A stretch of 64,000 nucleotides of DNA. Origin: Corydoras sp. C115. Its lineage: Eukaryota; Chordata; Actinopteri; Siluriformes; Callichthyidae. Below, piece after piece: positions 13,768-27,285 of the stretch. Positions within the stretch are counted from its first letter, which is position 1. Every line of letters starts with the position of its first letter. The stretch covers positions 124,001-188,000 of the forward strand of contig JAFMOC010000191.1 of the NCBI GenBank assembly GCA_019802505.1, read 5' to 3'. The position numbers and the translations under genes are program-made. Below the pieces are notes generated by a model, which saw only the letters and a program-made list of their open reading frames with translations, searched no databases and had not been told where the DNA came from.

Positions 13768-16700
13768 AATACGAGATCAAGTTTCCTATAAATGTAAAGA
13801 AACAGAATTAAGATCAAAAGAACACAAAGCAGATCTGCTTCTAAAACCGAAGAAGAAAGTCTGAGGTTCTGCAAACCGAGCGGAGAAGCATCAGCACTCA
13901 GAACGAGGTTCTACCTACAGCATGCACAGCTCCTCATTACAGCAACGGAACCTCACAGAGCCGAACAGGAGTGCAAAGCGCAGTGAGGGCTAAAAACAGG
14001 AGTCGGGGGGGAAACACCTCAGTCAGACCCATCGGCATCTGAAATCCGAATTAAGGTCTGAACTAAAGACCTGAGAGACGAACCCTGCAGCGCTGAGTGG
14101 AGCGCACACATTCAGCCAGAGAGCAATCACATTATGAGGAAAGAACAGATAATCCGATCACTCCGGATACGGGTTCACGTCTGATACGGAACGCCGCCCG
14201 TCCAGCAGCCCTGCGTTCCTTTAATACGGTCCTCAATATGAGACATGCATGAGAACGGGATGATGTGCAGGGTTGTGTAACATTAGACCGACAGGATTTT
14301 ACAATCCGTGCAGCAGTGTTGCTCAACCTTTAGCCCTTTTTTTAAATAGAGCCCCCGTATTTTGGAAAAAGAACCCCCCCCCCCGCCCCCCATGTTCCTT
14401 ACACTCACTGAGTTAAACTAAACAAGCACTGATATGAATCCAGATGTTGCCACATGTTGTGGTATCAGTATTGTTTTAATGGTATGTTCTCCTCTCAGCG
14501 CTGGGGACCAGGTTAGAATCCTGATCTGAGTTTGCATGTTCTCCTCGCGTTCGCATGGGTTTCCTCCGGGTTCTCCGGATTCGTCCCACGGTCCAAAAAC
14601 ATGGATTCAAGGTTAAATGGATGCTTTAATTGCCCCAATTTAGATAGTGAGCATGTGCCCAGCAACAGATTGGCATCCTGTCCTGGGTGTATCTGCCCAG
14701 TGCCTGAGGGGTGCTCCTGAACGGGCACAGGGAACCCCTCCATGACCCTAGTATAGTATTTTTTTTTTCTTTTTGTAGGCATTTACAATCTCTTTTACAT
14801 ATCTCTTATGTTTTTGCTCTATTTTTTTTACTTTTCTTACATTCTACTCCATGCTATTGTTATTTTTACATGCTGTTTATTTGTATTTTTCCTGTGTTTG
14901 TATGTATGTCTTTGCTGTTAAGCGCCTTGAGTTTTTAGGAAAGGCGCTATACAAATAAAATTATTATTATTATTATTATAGAATTAATCTGAAGATAATG
15001 GATGTTATTCATCAGAATATAAAGCTATTGGACTTAAAAGACGAGTCGCTGGAGCATCAACCACCTTAAAAACCATCAAAGAAATAATAAATGATCATGG
15101 TCAGGTTTTCTGCGCTTCTCTCAGTTTAGGTGGTCGCTCAGAGGTACTGAACTCTGGCATCACAGATGAGAATGGAAGTGAGAACGAGGTGTTTCCCGGA
15201 AACGATGGAAAGTCTACAGTGTTGAAGAGCGTTGAGCGGCGAGTGCAGAGGTCTAGCGGAAGGTTTCGGAGGCAGAAGCTTTACAGAGAGAGAGAGCCCC
15301 CTGCTGCTGGCGTCAAGAAGACGGGGCCATTTTTATTATTATTTTTTTTTTAAGAAGCGGGGCTGTTCCATTTACCATTTCACTGTCACTGTGACAATCG
15401 TCCAGCGGCCCCGAGTCCTGCTTGGGGAGGGGCGGGTCAGGAGACAGAGGGGACGCATCATACTCATCATCCTCTGACTCCCCCTCCCCGGGAGGATTCG
15501 TACCGCGGGTGAGGAAGTCTGAGCGCGTCCGCGCCATGCGGGCTTTTTTATGGCCTGGTCTGGCAACCTGATCAACCAAACAAATAAAAGACAAGCAAAC
15601 ATGGAGCCATCACGTCACAACATGCCGAGCGTCCGAGCGTCCACGAGGCTACAGCTCAATAACAAAGGGAGCGATGTACGCACGTCCGATCCCCTGCAGG
15701 GGGCAGCCCACTCACCTCACGCGCCTTTTGGGTCTTCGATTTGACGTCCTGTGCCGTGACCCTTTTCTGAATTCCTGCCGTCTTCACTTGAGCGACAGAT
15801 TGGCTTTCAGACCTGTGGGGCAACAACGTTTGTAAAGTGGCTGAACTCCATTTTTAATTAGAATTAAATGAGACCAGGCAGCACGTGGCTTAGTGATTGG
15901 CATGTTCTCCTCTCAGAGCTGGGGATTCCCGGTTCAAATCCCCATCTGGGTGGAGTTTCCATGTTCTCCCCGTGTGTGCGTGGGTTTCCTTCGGGTTCTC
16001 CGGTTTCCTCCCACAGTCCAAAAACATGGATCAAGTCAATTGAATTCTCAAAATTGCCCCATATAGAGTGTGTCTGTGTGAGTGAGTGTGTGCCCAGCGA
16101 TGGATTGGCGCCCTGTCCTGGGTGTATCTGCCCAGCGCCCGAGATGTTCTCCCCTGGATGGGCATGGGGAACCCCACCATGACCCTAATAGAGGACAAAG
16201 CGGGAGAAAATGAATGAATGAATAAATGAGACCAGGCGGCACGGTGGCTTAGTGATTGGCATATTCTCCTCTCAGCTCTGGGGATTCCCGGTTCAAATCC
16301 CAATCTGGGTGGAGTTTCCATGTTCTCCCCGTGTCCGCGTGGGTTTCCTCCGGGTTCTGCGGTTTCCTCCCACAGTCCAAAAACATGGATCAAGGTCAAT
16401 TGAGTTCTCCAAATTGCCCCATATAGAGTGTGTCTGTGTGAGTGAGTGTGTGCCCAGCGATGGATTGGCGCCCTGTCCTGGGTGTATCTGCCCAGCGCCC
16501 GAGACGTTCTCCCCTGGATGGGCATGGAGAACCCCACCGCGACCCTAATAGAGGACAAAGCGGGAGATAATGAATGAATAAATAAGACCAAAGGTCAGGG
16601 GAACTTACTTTAAGGAGCTCCCCTTGTCTTTGGGAAGGAAAAATAAATTCCCAGGCCTCTCCTTTGTGTTGAGGTCGAGTGCAGGAGGAAGCTTAATATC

Positions 16701-18920
16701 CACATTTCTTCTTGCCGCAACGTCCTTGGGCTTTAAGATGAGTTTCGGGGCCCAGCCCTCTGGTAGGACGTTCTCTGGTCTGCGGGATTGCGGGGGGAGA
16801 CGAAATCCGGCTCGGGCTGAGCTATCGGAGCGACGACGACCGGGTGGGTTGGCTCTGCCGATCGCTCCAACCGATTCTGCTCGATCTTGTGCAAAGCCTC
16901 CACCCGTTGCTTCTCCAACATCTCCCTTTTGTTCTGCTCAAAGTGCTGCCGCTGTTTCACCAGGATCTCCTGCTGCTGCCTGATCTGCTCCATCATCTCC
17001 CTTTCGTTCTGCTGCTGCTTATTCTTGTGTCGCTCCTGCTCCTCCTCGTTCAGCCGCTCCAGCCTCTCCAGCATGATCCGCCCCGCGTTTTCACTCTGAT
17101 CGCCTGCCGGTTTAACGGCGTCCTCGTTGCGCCCGACGTCCCTCTCCATGCTGATTACCACCACTAAAGGTCGGCGCGAGGACTCCCGCCGCTCCCGCAA
17201 CGGCTTGGCGGCATTCTGAGAGGAGTCCGCGTTGGGCCGCCCGATGACGGAGCCCGCGGTATCTGAGGGAACGTAAAACGTCGGGAGGGAGTTCTCCAGT
17301 CTGGGCAGGACGTCCGGTTCGGCTTTGGGGCTGCTGGCGATGACGGGTGGGAGGGAGTCGGGAGAGAGGGGCGTCCTGGGAAAGACTGTGGGTGACGTTG
17401 GTGAGCTGAGCTCCTCTGTGTTTTTGGCGGCGTCGCTCAAAGCCACCAGCTCAAAGCTACGTTTGGAGCTCTGGCTATCGGGGGTCCCCTGAGGAGACAA
17501 GGCTCCTTCACTGCTGAGCTCCAACGACCAGCGCCGGTCCTCGGAAGGAGACGTGGCTCCGGTGGAGCGCACTTTGAGCAGCTCCAGGCTGAACTTGGCC
17601 TGCTCCAGCTCACGCATCCGCCGGCTCTCTCGCTTGGCTCGGTTCTTCAGGTTGGACTCGTCCTGAGGCCTCGTTTTCTCCCGGATCACCACCTGAGGAC
17701 AGGGCTCCGCTCCCGAGTCTTCATTGGCCGTCTCTCGGTACGTCCCCTCGTAGCCGGTCGTCTCCGCTCTGCCGTGGGGGTATTGGGGTTTCCTCTCTTG
17801 CCCCTCATCGTTGCGGCCCCCTCGCATGCTCACATCCAGTCCCATGATGCTTTGCTTGTCCTCATCAGGAGACGAAGCTTGTCCATTGACCAGCTGAGCA
17901 TCCGTCAGCTTACGATCTTTTAATTCTTTGAACCTGAACAATTGAAAACAAACAAACCGCTGAGCGAGGAGCCGACTTGCGTTCATAAACATGGATCGAG
18001 GTTCCGGTCTGAAAATGTCCTTTCTACAGACGCAGGCACCGCACCAAACACCCTGCTCCTACTTAGCTATTAAGAGTTTGTGTAATGGAGCACGAATTGA
18101 ACAAGGAGATTGCTGATTGGCCGGCTACCAATAAGAAGCAGGCATGAACAAGCTTACTTCACGGATTGGACTGATCCCGGCTATTTTCAGCTCCAGCATG
18201 TATTATTAAGCAACTTTCCCCAAACAAAGCAGTCCTCTGTAGGGAGAGCAGTAGCTTACCTTTCTCTTGCCAAATGTCCTCTACACGAGGCCTGAACCTG
18301 GACGACGAGGCGTCGCAGCTGTAGGTAGCGCTCTCGCACCCTGTAGCATCTCCACGCAGACTGGATCGTGAGAGCGGCGCGAGCGCGTCTGTAGCAGCGC
18401 AGCCTCCAGCTCCTCTGAATCACCGAGGCCGACTCCCTCCACACCAGGAACCTCTGCCGCTCTTGGAATCCTCTCCAGGCTGACTGGATGCACAAAGCTG
18501 CCCTCTGCTGGACATCGGGATCGCGTCTCGACTGTCCGTCCCTCTGTCCGGTTCTCCACCAGTTCTGTATTAAAGGAGCAAATCGAGCACATCGACGCAT
18601 GACACCGTATCCCGGTCACATTAGAATCAGAGCTTTCAGTTCGTTTTATGCAGAACTGGCTTTCAGAGTGAATCCGTTAGAACCGACTCTCACAGGAGGC
18701 GTGTGTACTCGGGATGAGACGAATAATCGTCTTTGCAATTAATGGTGGTTTAAAACATCACAATTAATTAATCATCAGAGTGCCTGAACGTAAGAAAAAT
18801 ATGTATCATAACGAAAGCCAGAAATTTAAATCAAATGGTGCAACTCGTTCAGAACAAAATAAAGATGGGAACAGCAGCAGGACACGAGTCAATATAAATG
18901 TTTATAATGTACTTGAGGGA

Positions 18921-18988
<68 letters not shown>

Positions 18989-21799
18989 TTTTACTTTAGA
19001 ATTTAATATTTTGTGTTAATATTCAGCAATATTTGTCTTTTTTTAATAACAATTAATAAAATGTCTGTTTGCTTTAAATAATAAACTGTTCATTGATTGA
19101 GTTAATATTTGAATATTCATTCATTCATTATCTCCCGTTTTATCCTCTATTAGGGTCGCGGTGGAGTTCCCCATGCCCATCCAGGGGAGAACGTCTCGGG
19201 TGCTGGGCAGATACACCCAGGACAGGGCGCCAATCCATCGCTGGGCACACACTCACTCACACAGACACACTCTATATGGGGCAATTTGGAGAATTCAATT
19301 GACTTGATCCATGTTTTTGAACTGTGGGAGGAAACCGGAGAACCCGGAGGAAACCCACGCAGACACGGGGAGAACATGGAAACTCCACCCAGATGGGGAT
19401 TCGAACCGGGAATCCCTAGCGCTGAGAGGAGAACGTGCTAACCACTAAGCCACCCTTATATTTGAATAATAATGGTGATTATTTCTTAGACAATTATTGT
19501 ACCATTAATGTCTGTAATGCTCTCACGCCAAGTGTTTTAAGTACTAAAATGTTTAGATATGTGAATTCATTTCCTCAGGTCTGACACTTGTATCTTAAAT
19601 AAAACATTTACATTTTGGTCATTTATTGGACGCTTTTATCCAAAGCGACTTACAAGGTGAGCACAGGGTTCATCACAACATCCCTGGAGCAATGAGGGTT
19701 AAGGGTCTTGCTCAAGGACCCACACTGGTAACTTCAGTGGACCTGGGATTTGAACCCCCAACCTTCAGATTGATACCCAACACCCTGAACCACTGAGCTA
19801 CCGCACCCTAAAACAGACTGATTCCCATAACATACTGCAAACACACAGTCGAAATCATCTGCTCTTCTCTTATAATTAACACATTTAAACTTTACAGCAT
19901 TTAAACTGCAGGGGGGGGGGGGGCATTTATTTTGATATCAATGCATAAGAACATTGACGGGGTCAGTTGGGCTGATGGCTGTGAGACGTGGGGGTGCGGT
20001 ACCTGTATGAGGCAGGCGGCGTATCTCATCCTGAGGAAGCTCTTGCGCTCGAGCACGACTCTGAATCGGCGCTGGAGATTGACGATCCTCCGCAGCACCT
20101 CCTGATGCAGAAGGTCCTGCAGCTTCTGACGCGTCGCCTCCCGCATGAACACCTGAAGAGGAGAGACGGTCATGTGACACCTGAAATCGTCTCAGCCTGA
20201 AGACGGGCGGACCGGCACGCCAACATCAAATAACATCGTCTACAGATCGTCTGTCTGCATTAAGTAGTCCTACCATATTGTGGCCGACTTGAAAGCCGTC
20301 AGGTGCCAGGTCCACCTGGTTCAGGTAGTTCCTGATGTTCTCCTGTGTGGACTTTAGATCCTCGGGCAACATCACGTGAAAGTGCCGGGTGAACTCCTGA
20401 CACAGCGACCAGAGAAAACAAAACAAACGGAACCAATCAGGTCTTACTTACAACACATGGATTTAGAGTGGACATCAGTCAGTACTGCAGGGGGTGGACA
20501 GGAGGACAGATGCTCTCTGTATGTAAGCGGTTCATGACGCACAATAGAGACTGTGTGATGGTTCAGACAGTCAGTGAGCACAGCGTCCAGATATTTAATA
20601 ATAAAAGCTGCTAGTTGTTAGTTCCATGGCAGTCAGTCAGCAGCGCAGTGTGTTTACAACACAGAGAGGGCAGATAACGATATTTATATGATAATATAAA
20701 TAATATATTCAGACAGCGGTTCGAATCCCCATCTGGGTAGAGTTTCCATGTTCTCCCCGTGTCCGCGTGGGTTTCCTCCGGGTTCTCCGGTTTCCTCCCA
20801 CAGTCCAAAAACATGGATCAACTCAACTGAATTCTCCAAATTGCCCCATATAGAGTGTGTCTGTGTGAGTGAGTGTGTGTCCAGCGATGGATTGGCGCCC
20901 TGTCCTGGGTGTATCTGCCCAGCGCCTGAGATGTTCTCCCCTGGATGGGCATGGGGAACCACACCGCGACCCCAATAGAGGATAAAGCGGGAGATAATGA
21001 ATGAATATTCAGACAGAATGATTAATGGTCCTGTTGTTTATAATGTGCATTGTGAATGAGGAGGTGTCTGAGGAGGCTGAAATGTGTGTGTGGGGGTATT
21101 TAATACCTGAAAGGAGTATTTGATGCTGTATCCTGACTGTCGGATGCGCACGGTTTCCAGCATGCCGGTGTAACGAAGCTGTCTCAGGACCAGAGTGTCA
21201 CTGAACCGCATGGGCAGCTAACGAACGTGTAAAGAAAAACAATTCTTATACCTTTATACACCCACAGACACAAGAGAACTGAAACCCAAAAGTACCTTCT
21301 CTGCATTGGATCGGATGCACTTCACGAAGTACGGCTCCGATTGGTCGAGGGTCTCCATCAGTTTATTCAGAGACGCCTAAAGACACACAGTACAGAACGT
21401 CCAGCCGTCAGACATCGCTGTTCACAGACCTCAGTGTTTCACCGTATAACAGAACGTAGATCGGATTTGAAACTCTGCGGGTGCCGTCAGACGGTGGATT
21501 AGCGGTCGGCATGTGCGCCTCTCAGCGCCGAGGTTCCAATCCTGATCTGGGTGAAGTTTGTGTGGGTTTCCTCCCTCAGTCTAAAAACATGGATTCAAGG
21601 TAAACTGGCCGCTCCGAATTGCCCCCGTATAGAGTCTGTCTGTGTGAGTGAGTGTGTGTCCAGCAATAGATTGGCGTCCTGTCCTGGGTGTATCTGCCCA
21701 GGGCATGAAACAACCTCCCCTGGGTGGGCATAGGGAACCCCACGCAAAGCTAGTAGAGGATAAAGTGGAAAATTATGTATGGATGCTCGAGCTTAGCCA

Positions 21800-21838
<39 letters not shown>

Positions 21839-22063
21839 CATACAGGTTTGTATAACCGACATGTGAGAAAGTCTGTGGGTGACTGCATGTTGGTCCCCAA
21901 CAACTGTTTTAATGTAAAATCAGGTATGGTGTGGTGTATGGTTATGGTGTTTTGGTATGGTGTATGTTATGGTTAGGTTAAGGTTGGGGTGGTCGTATGC
22001 ATAATTAAAGCTTGGGAAAGTCTCTAGGTGATGAATGTTAGGTCCCTACAATGCAAAAAGCTA

Positions 22064-22097
<34 letters not shown>

Positions 22098-25000
22098 ATG
22101 TGTGTGTGTGTGTGAACCAAGAGAGGAAGAAGGAACATCCATTTGTCAGGAATTCACTTTCTCTTCTTCCGAATCGGACTCACAACAGGATGTGGGAAGT
22201 GAGGTCATCAGCACATTTGTACAGGCCTAACGCCAGAGACGGCGACGCAGACGGCCGTGGGCGTTTACGACTTTCTTTTGAGGAGCGTGAGAATAATCGG
22301 TGTGTGTGTGTGTGTGTGTGTGTGTGGGGAACAGTCCGGGGCTGACGGCGTCCCCGTCCTGAGCAGGTTGGGTTGTTTATGCAGTGGATTTAAATGAGGA
22401 CGACATTAACATTTGAACAGAACGGAAACAGAAACGGAAAAATAGAAAACGTTATAAAACGAGATCACAGACATGAGGTCACATTCGGCGGAACCCCGAG
22501 GCCACGCCCTGAAACACACGCTGGACCTGAGGCCACGCCCTTAAACACACTGGACCTGAGGCCATGGACCTGAGGCCACGCCCTTAAACACACGCTGGAG
22601 ACTGACCTGGAACTGCGCGCTTATACTCGGAGGCTTCTTCTTCTTGTGGAGGTGCAGCAGGGACTTGGTGATGCGATCGTGCAGCGTCAGGTTACTCAGG
22701 TACCGCAAAGACTTCACATCCAGAAGATGCTGCGTCGCAAAACACAAACATCAGCAGAACGTACAGATCCGCAGCCTAATGATAACGAGGGCAATGTAAT
22801 AAATCAAAAACAAATCAATGAGACAGAAACCTTTGGGAGGCTGGGTTTCATCTTGTAGTGTTTGTTTCTCCTTGGAACGAAAGAAGACAGACGTGAGAAC
22901 ATTTAGAACCAGACGGTCAAATGTGAACCCACAGCAACAAGCAAAGGACTTACATCAGAATCCCATGCGCTCGCTCCAGGAGCTTACTGCTGGTGGAGTT
23001 GATGAAGATTCCATCTTCGTCTGCGAGGAGACCGCCGGAGGAGAGCCGGGTCGGTCTGCCGGAGCGACCGTTTCTGCCATCCCTGAGAACGGAACATGAG
23101 GTGATACAAAAGCATTAGAACGTCGGGGACTTACTCACATACATTTACATTTGGTCATTTATTGGACGCTTTTATCCAAAGCGACTTACAAGGTGAGCAC
23201 AGGGTTAATCCCAACATCCCTGGAGCAATAAGGGTTAAGGGTCTTGCTCAAGGACCCACCATTGGTAACTTCAGTGGACCTGGGATTTGAACCCCCAACC
23301 TTCAGATTGATAGCCCAACGCCCTGACCACTGAGCTACCACACCCTAAAACAGACTGATTCCAATAACATACTGAGATAATTAATACAATTACATTTTAC
23401 AGCATTTAAACTGCAGGGTGGGGCACTCATTTTGATGTCAATGCATAAGGACATTGTCGGGGTCAGTTGGGCTGATGGCTGTGAGACGTGGGGGTGCGGT
23501 ACCTTGTATGAGGCAGGCGGCGTATCTCATCCCGAGGAAGCTCATATACATGGAGCAATTAAGGGAAGCCAATTTAACCTAAAGCCATGTGTTTGGATTG
23601 TGGGAGTGTTTGGGCAACATGATGGTCACCCCTTAAGCTTGAGGATCCATCACTGTGATGAATGTCCAGCCACACCGCCGTTAAACGCACTACGCTGGAC
23701 CACTACATAAACCTCTGGACCTGGTAGTAAACTCTACACGCTGCATTCTGCTTCTCCGACCAACTGAACAAACAGAGGCTTCCTCATCTATTCAAGCGGT
23801 GGAAACGGTTAAACCCTAATCCCACAGAAACGCATTTAACAAAACCCACTAAAGCCGGACAAAGAGACCGAGAAGACGGAGACAAAAGGACGGACAATTC
23901 GCTGGAAGACGTTTTTGTCTCGGTGTTAGAGCGAGCTCAGCCCATCCATCTCGTCCGGCATTCAGAGCTCTGCTTGTTGTGAAGCTTATTTCACAGCCGA
24001 GTGTGTAAATTAAATCTGCCTCGCTGACCACACACAGCACCGGGCTGTACAGATGTCACTCTGTCCACTGCATCCACGGCCCCACCACCTCTGATTTATA
24101 CGTTAGGAGAGTTAACAAAGTGAAATAACGCCGCTCTGAACCTTACCGGAAAACCGCTCTGACAGATTCCTATATTTTCTATGGTTTGGCATTCAGGCGT
24201 CTCCTCCGCACTCTGTGGACTGGATTATTAATAATAATGTGATGGGATGTTAATGCAGCACACATTTGGGCTCATTAGTCCATTTCACAGCTGGTTTTAA
24301 AATTTTGACTCATTAGCACGCAGATGGAGGTTCAACTTGAGCCCCACTTCATCAGCTCGTCTTTATTTTTCGCGGTACATTGAGCACCTGGACTTCCGAG
24401 ACCTCCCCCTGTTGGGGTCCCTCTGTCCCCCCATCTTATGAAACCTGTTTGATTTTTCTGTGATTAGTCAATGTGCTGGATCGCTGAGGTATTTAAACAA
24501 AAGTAAAGACAAGCTTGAGACTCCAGACTGAAGAAATCAGGGAGAATTCTCGGTGTTTTCCACGCAGCAGGCTCCGCACGTTTATCTCCACGCCGAGGAG
24601 CAAAAAAATGCGAGGGCCAGGGCCCGGGGCCAGGCCCAGTTGCATTATGAAACCAATAATAGCCTGTCCAGAACTTCTGGCGGATTCAAACATCTGGCAT
24701 GCATGAACCTGCTGAGCACTGGGACTGTAAATAATAGCAGATCCATTAAGTGTTATGAACCGAACGTCCTTATGTAAATAAGTTAGCTTTCCTCCGAGAC
24801 GGCGGAGCGGCCTGGATCTATAAATACTGGAAGCAGACAGCCATTTCTGCTTACGACGCCGACAAATCCCCCCAAAACAAAACATTCCGGGTATTTTATG
24901 GGTGTGCCGGAGGATAGCAGAAAGCAGATCATGCACACAGTTGCTAATGCTATTTGTGGGGGAACAGCCGTCGCATTGTTACGGCGTTTTCATTCTAAAG

Positions 25001-27244
25001 TGACTGAAGAAACCATCAATGAACGAGACCTGCATTCAATTAAGCATCTTTATTTTGTGTGCACAGGGCTGAATAGTTTCAGGCTCAGTGAATCTGGCCC
25101 GCGTTAAGCGTCTTTTATCAGAAGCAGATGCCCCGGGAGGCCCGTCCGAGAACGAATCCGGCTCAGTTCGGCTCGGAAAGAGCGGGAGTGATTCAGAAAC
25201 GCAGTGTGGCCCGCCGATCGGGGGATAACACGGCGGCGTGTGTGTGTGTGTCCTCACAGATCGAGGCTCTGAAGAAGTGCGCCACAGGAAGCAGCTGTGC
25301 GGCGCTTCGAGCTCACTCAGAAATCACATTATGGGAAAACAAAAGAGCCGTTGTTGGCCACGGGCTGAAGACACGGGAGCCCATCCGTGGGCCGCGGAGT
25401 CATCGAGAAGGTATGAAGAGGAGGAGGTAATCCTCAGGGTAACGGTGCGCCCACCGCTCAGCCTTAAAGACCCATGACGAGGCCACAAGAAGTGCTGGGG
25501 ACTGTGGAACAAGCTTCATTTCTCACAGTATAGAAATGATTGATTACAGATCGTATGCTCTGTTTAATAATCTGTCTTGCGGAGGAGAGATTTTATTATT
25601 ATTTTTTTTTTCCCCGAATCCTGCCGTAGTTTACGGCGACGCTCGAGGCTGGAGGTTCTGAAGCAACTGCTGTAAGAATTCAATCTCATTTAAAGAGGTC
25701 CACAATGAGCGTCAGCCCTCTGCTGTCTAAAAATTTGCTGCTGTTTGCTTTCTGACTGCTTTATTTTCACCATCCTGTCAGCAGGGATCTCACTATATAC
25801 ACAAAAGCGTCTTTATCGTTAAATAAATGAAGATAATAATAATGCCTGGCCACGCATCATCAACTGTATACTTAAAGCTTTGTGAGAACAGCTTGGGGAA
25901 GGCCGTTTTCTGCTTCAGAGCACAAGAAAAGCTCCTGGCAGGGTTTATTGTACGTCGTGACTGACTCACACAGAGTCCTGCTTGATTTTAACCCATTCAA
26001 CTGCTTTGAAATAACTAGAACAGAGATGGCAACAAGACCCTCAACATCGGTGTCTGACCTAATGCTCTGCTGTGTGAATAGGTGACAACCTGCACATCGG
26101 CGGGGGGGTTCTTACCTTGTGGAGAGCTCGTTGTTGCTGCCCTGCAGATCTGTGAGGGGTCGTCTTCTGCTCACACCTGATGAACACGACATGAAGAAAT
26201 GAGGTGGAGGATTCGGAAGACATTTAACAAACATGGCAACAAGCTGAGGAGAGGGTCAGCAGGTGACGGAGGACAATAAAATGAATGTAGATGTGAAGCT
26301 GAGTGGGTTAAAGATGATGGTGTTGAATGAGAACGCAACATGACGACGACATGACCCAAAAATGACCTGATTATAACAACATTAAATACAACAACAATTT
26401 AATGTCCAAGGCATCAGCTCATCACACTGCGGACCCACACCCCCGTTACCAAACACGAGAGGGGTACAGTGAGCGCTTGTGTTGGTCTGGATTAAGACGA
26501 CCTGACATTTCATTTCGTATCAAAGCAGTTTCATTGAGGTTAAAGAGAGTCTGTAAAAATAAGCATCAAGCTACAACTGCAAAGGACACATATTTTTGGC
26601 CGCAGAGATAAAAAAAAGGGATAAACGCATGTGTTTTTAAGTGATATGACGTAACAGCACTATTAAAAGTGGAATCTCTGTCAGTCAGGTGAGAACGAGG
26701 CGAGGCGTTCTGCACTCCGGTTAAATTAGACAAGCAGCAGCTTCGAGATACAATTGAAACTTTGTTAAAAAAAAAAAAAAAACCTTCTCCTTCTTGGTGT
26801 GCAGCTGTAGGATTCGGTTTGCTCTCGAGTTTCAACCTTCCAGCCTCACAACTGTTTTTAAAATGACAGATGCTTGGACCCCGGCCTCATCCGAACAATT
26901 CCCTCTGCCGTTGTATTTTTTCTTCCACATTCAAAATGATTCAGATGAATCCAGTGTTTATCAATCAATACGCTGCAATGAACGCACTGCCCTGCCTCAG
27001 GGGCGTGGGGGGGGGGCTCAGAGACGGGCACATCCTGATAGATCCCATGTTAATGCATCTCTGTTTTTTAACCTTTAAGCACCTGAAGCAATGTGTATGA
27101 TGTCAGTGGGGCAGGATGTTGTGATAATGAAGGACTGGAAGCTTTTAACAAGTTAAAGAGGGGAGATCATACCCTGTCTTTGAGATGGACTGCTGGGCTG
27201 AGTGGTTAACACCATGCTGTTGGATGAGCTTGCTGGCAGTGCTG

Positions 27245-27285
<41 letters not shown>

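Larger units (their letters stand above)
23083..26115 (-). other. myo9a intron within loop 2
   Basis: 3-kb intron. Its gene-distal end holds a copied segment of a downstream part of the gene (23141-23543) and a SINE-like remnant (23545-23640). The rest (23700-26100) is free of recognised repeats. I see no exon in it. Confidence 0.7.

Noticed and set aside
16031..16591. 186-codon open frame
   Set aside because: Runs through two tandem SINEs; the same peptide recurs at every SINE copy in the window.
16624..17167. Plus-strand open frames opposite the large tail exon
   Set aside because: Antisense shadows of a coiled-coil coding exon; no splice or homology support.
24493..24936. 147-codon minus-strand open frame in an intron
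   Set aside because: No family similarity recognised and no fitting splice sites; more likely chance or non-coding conserved DNA.
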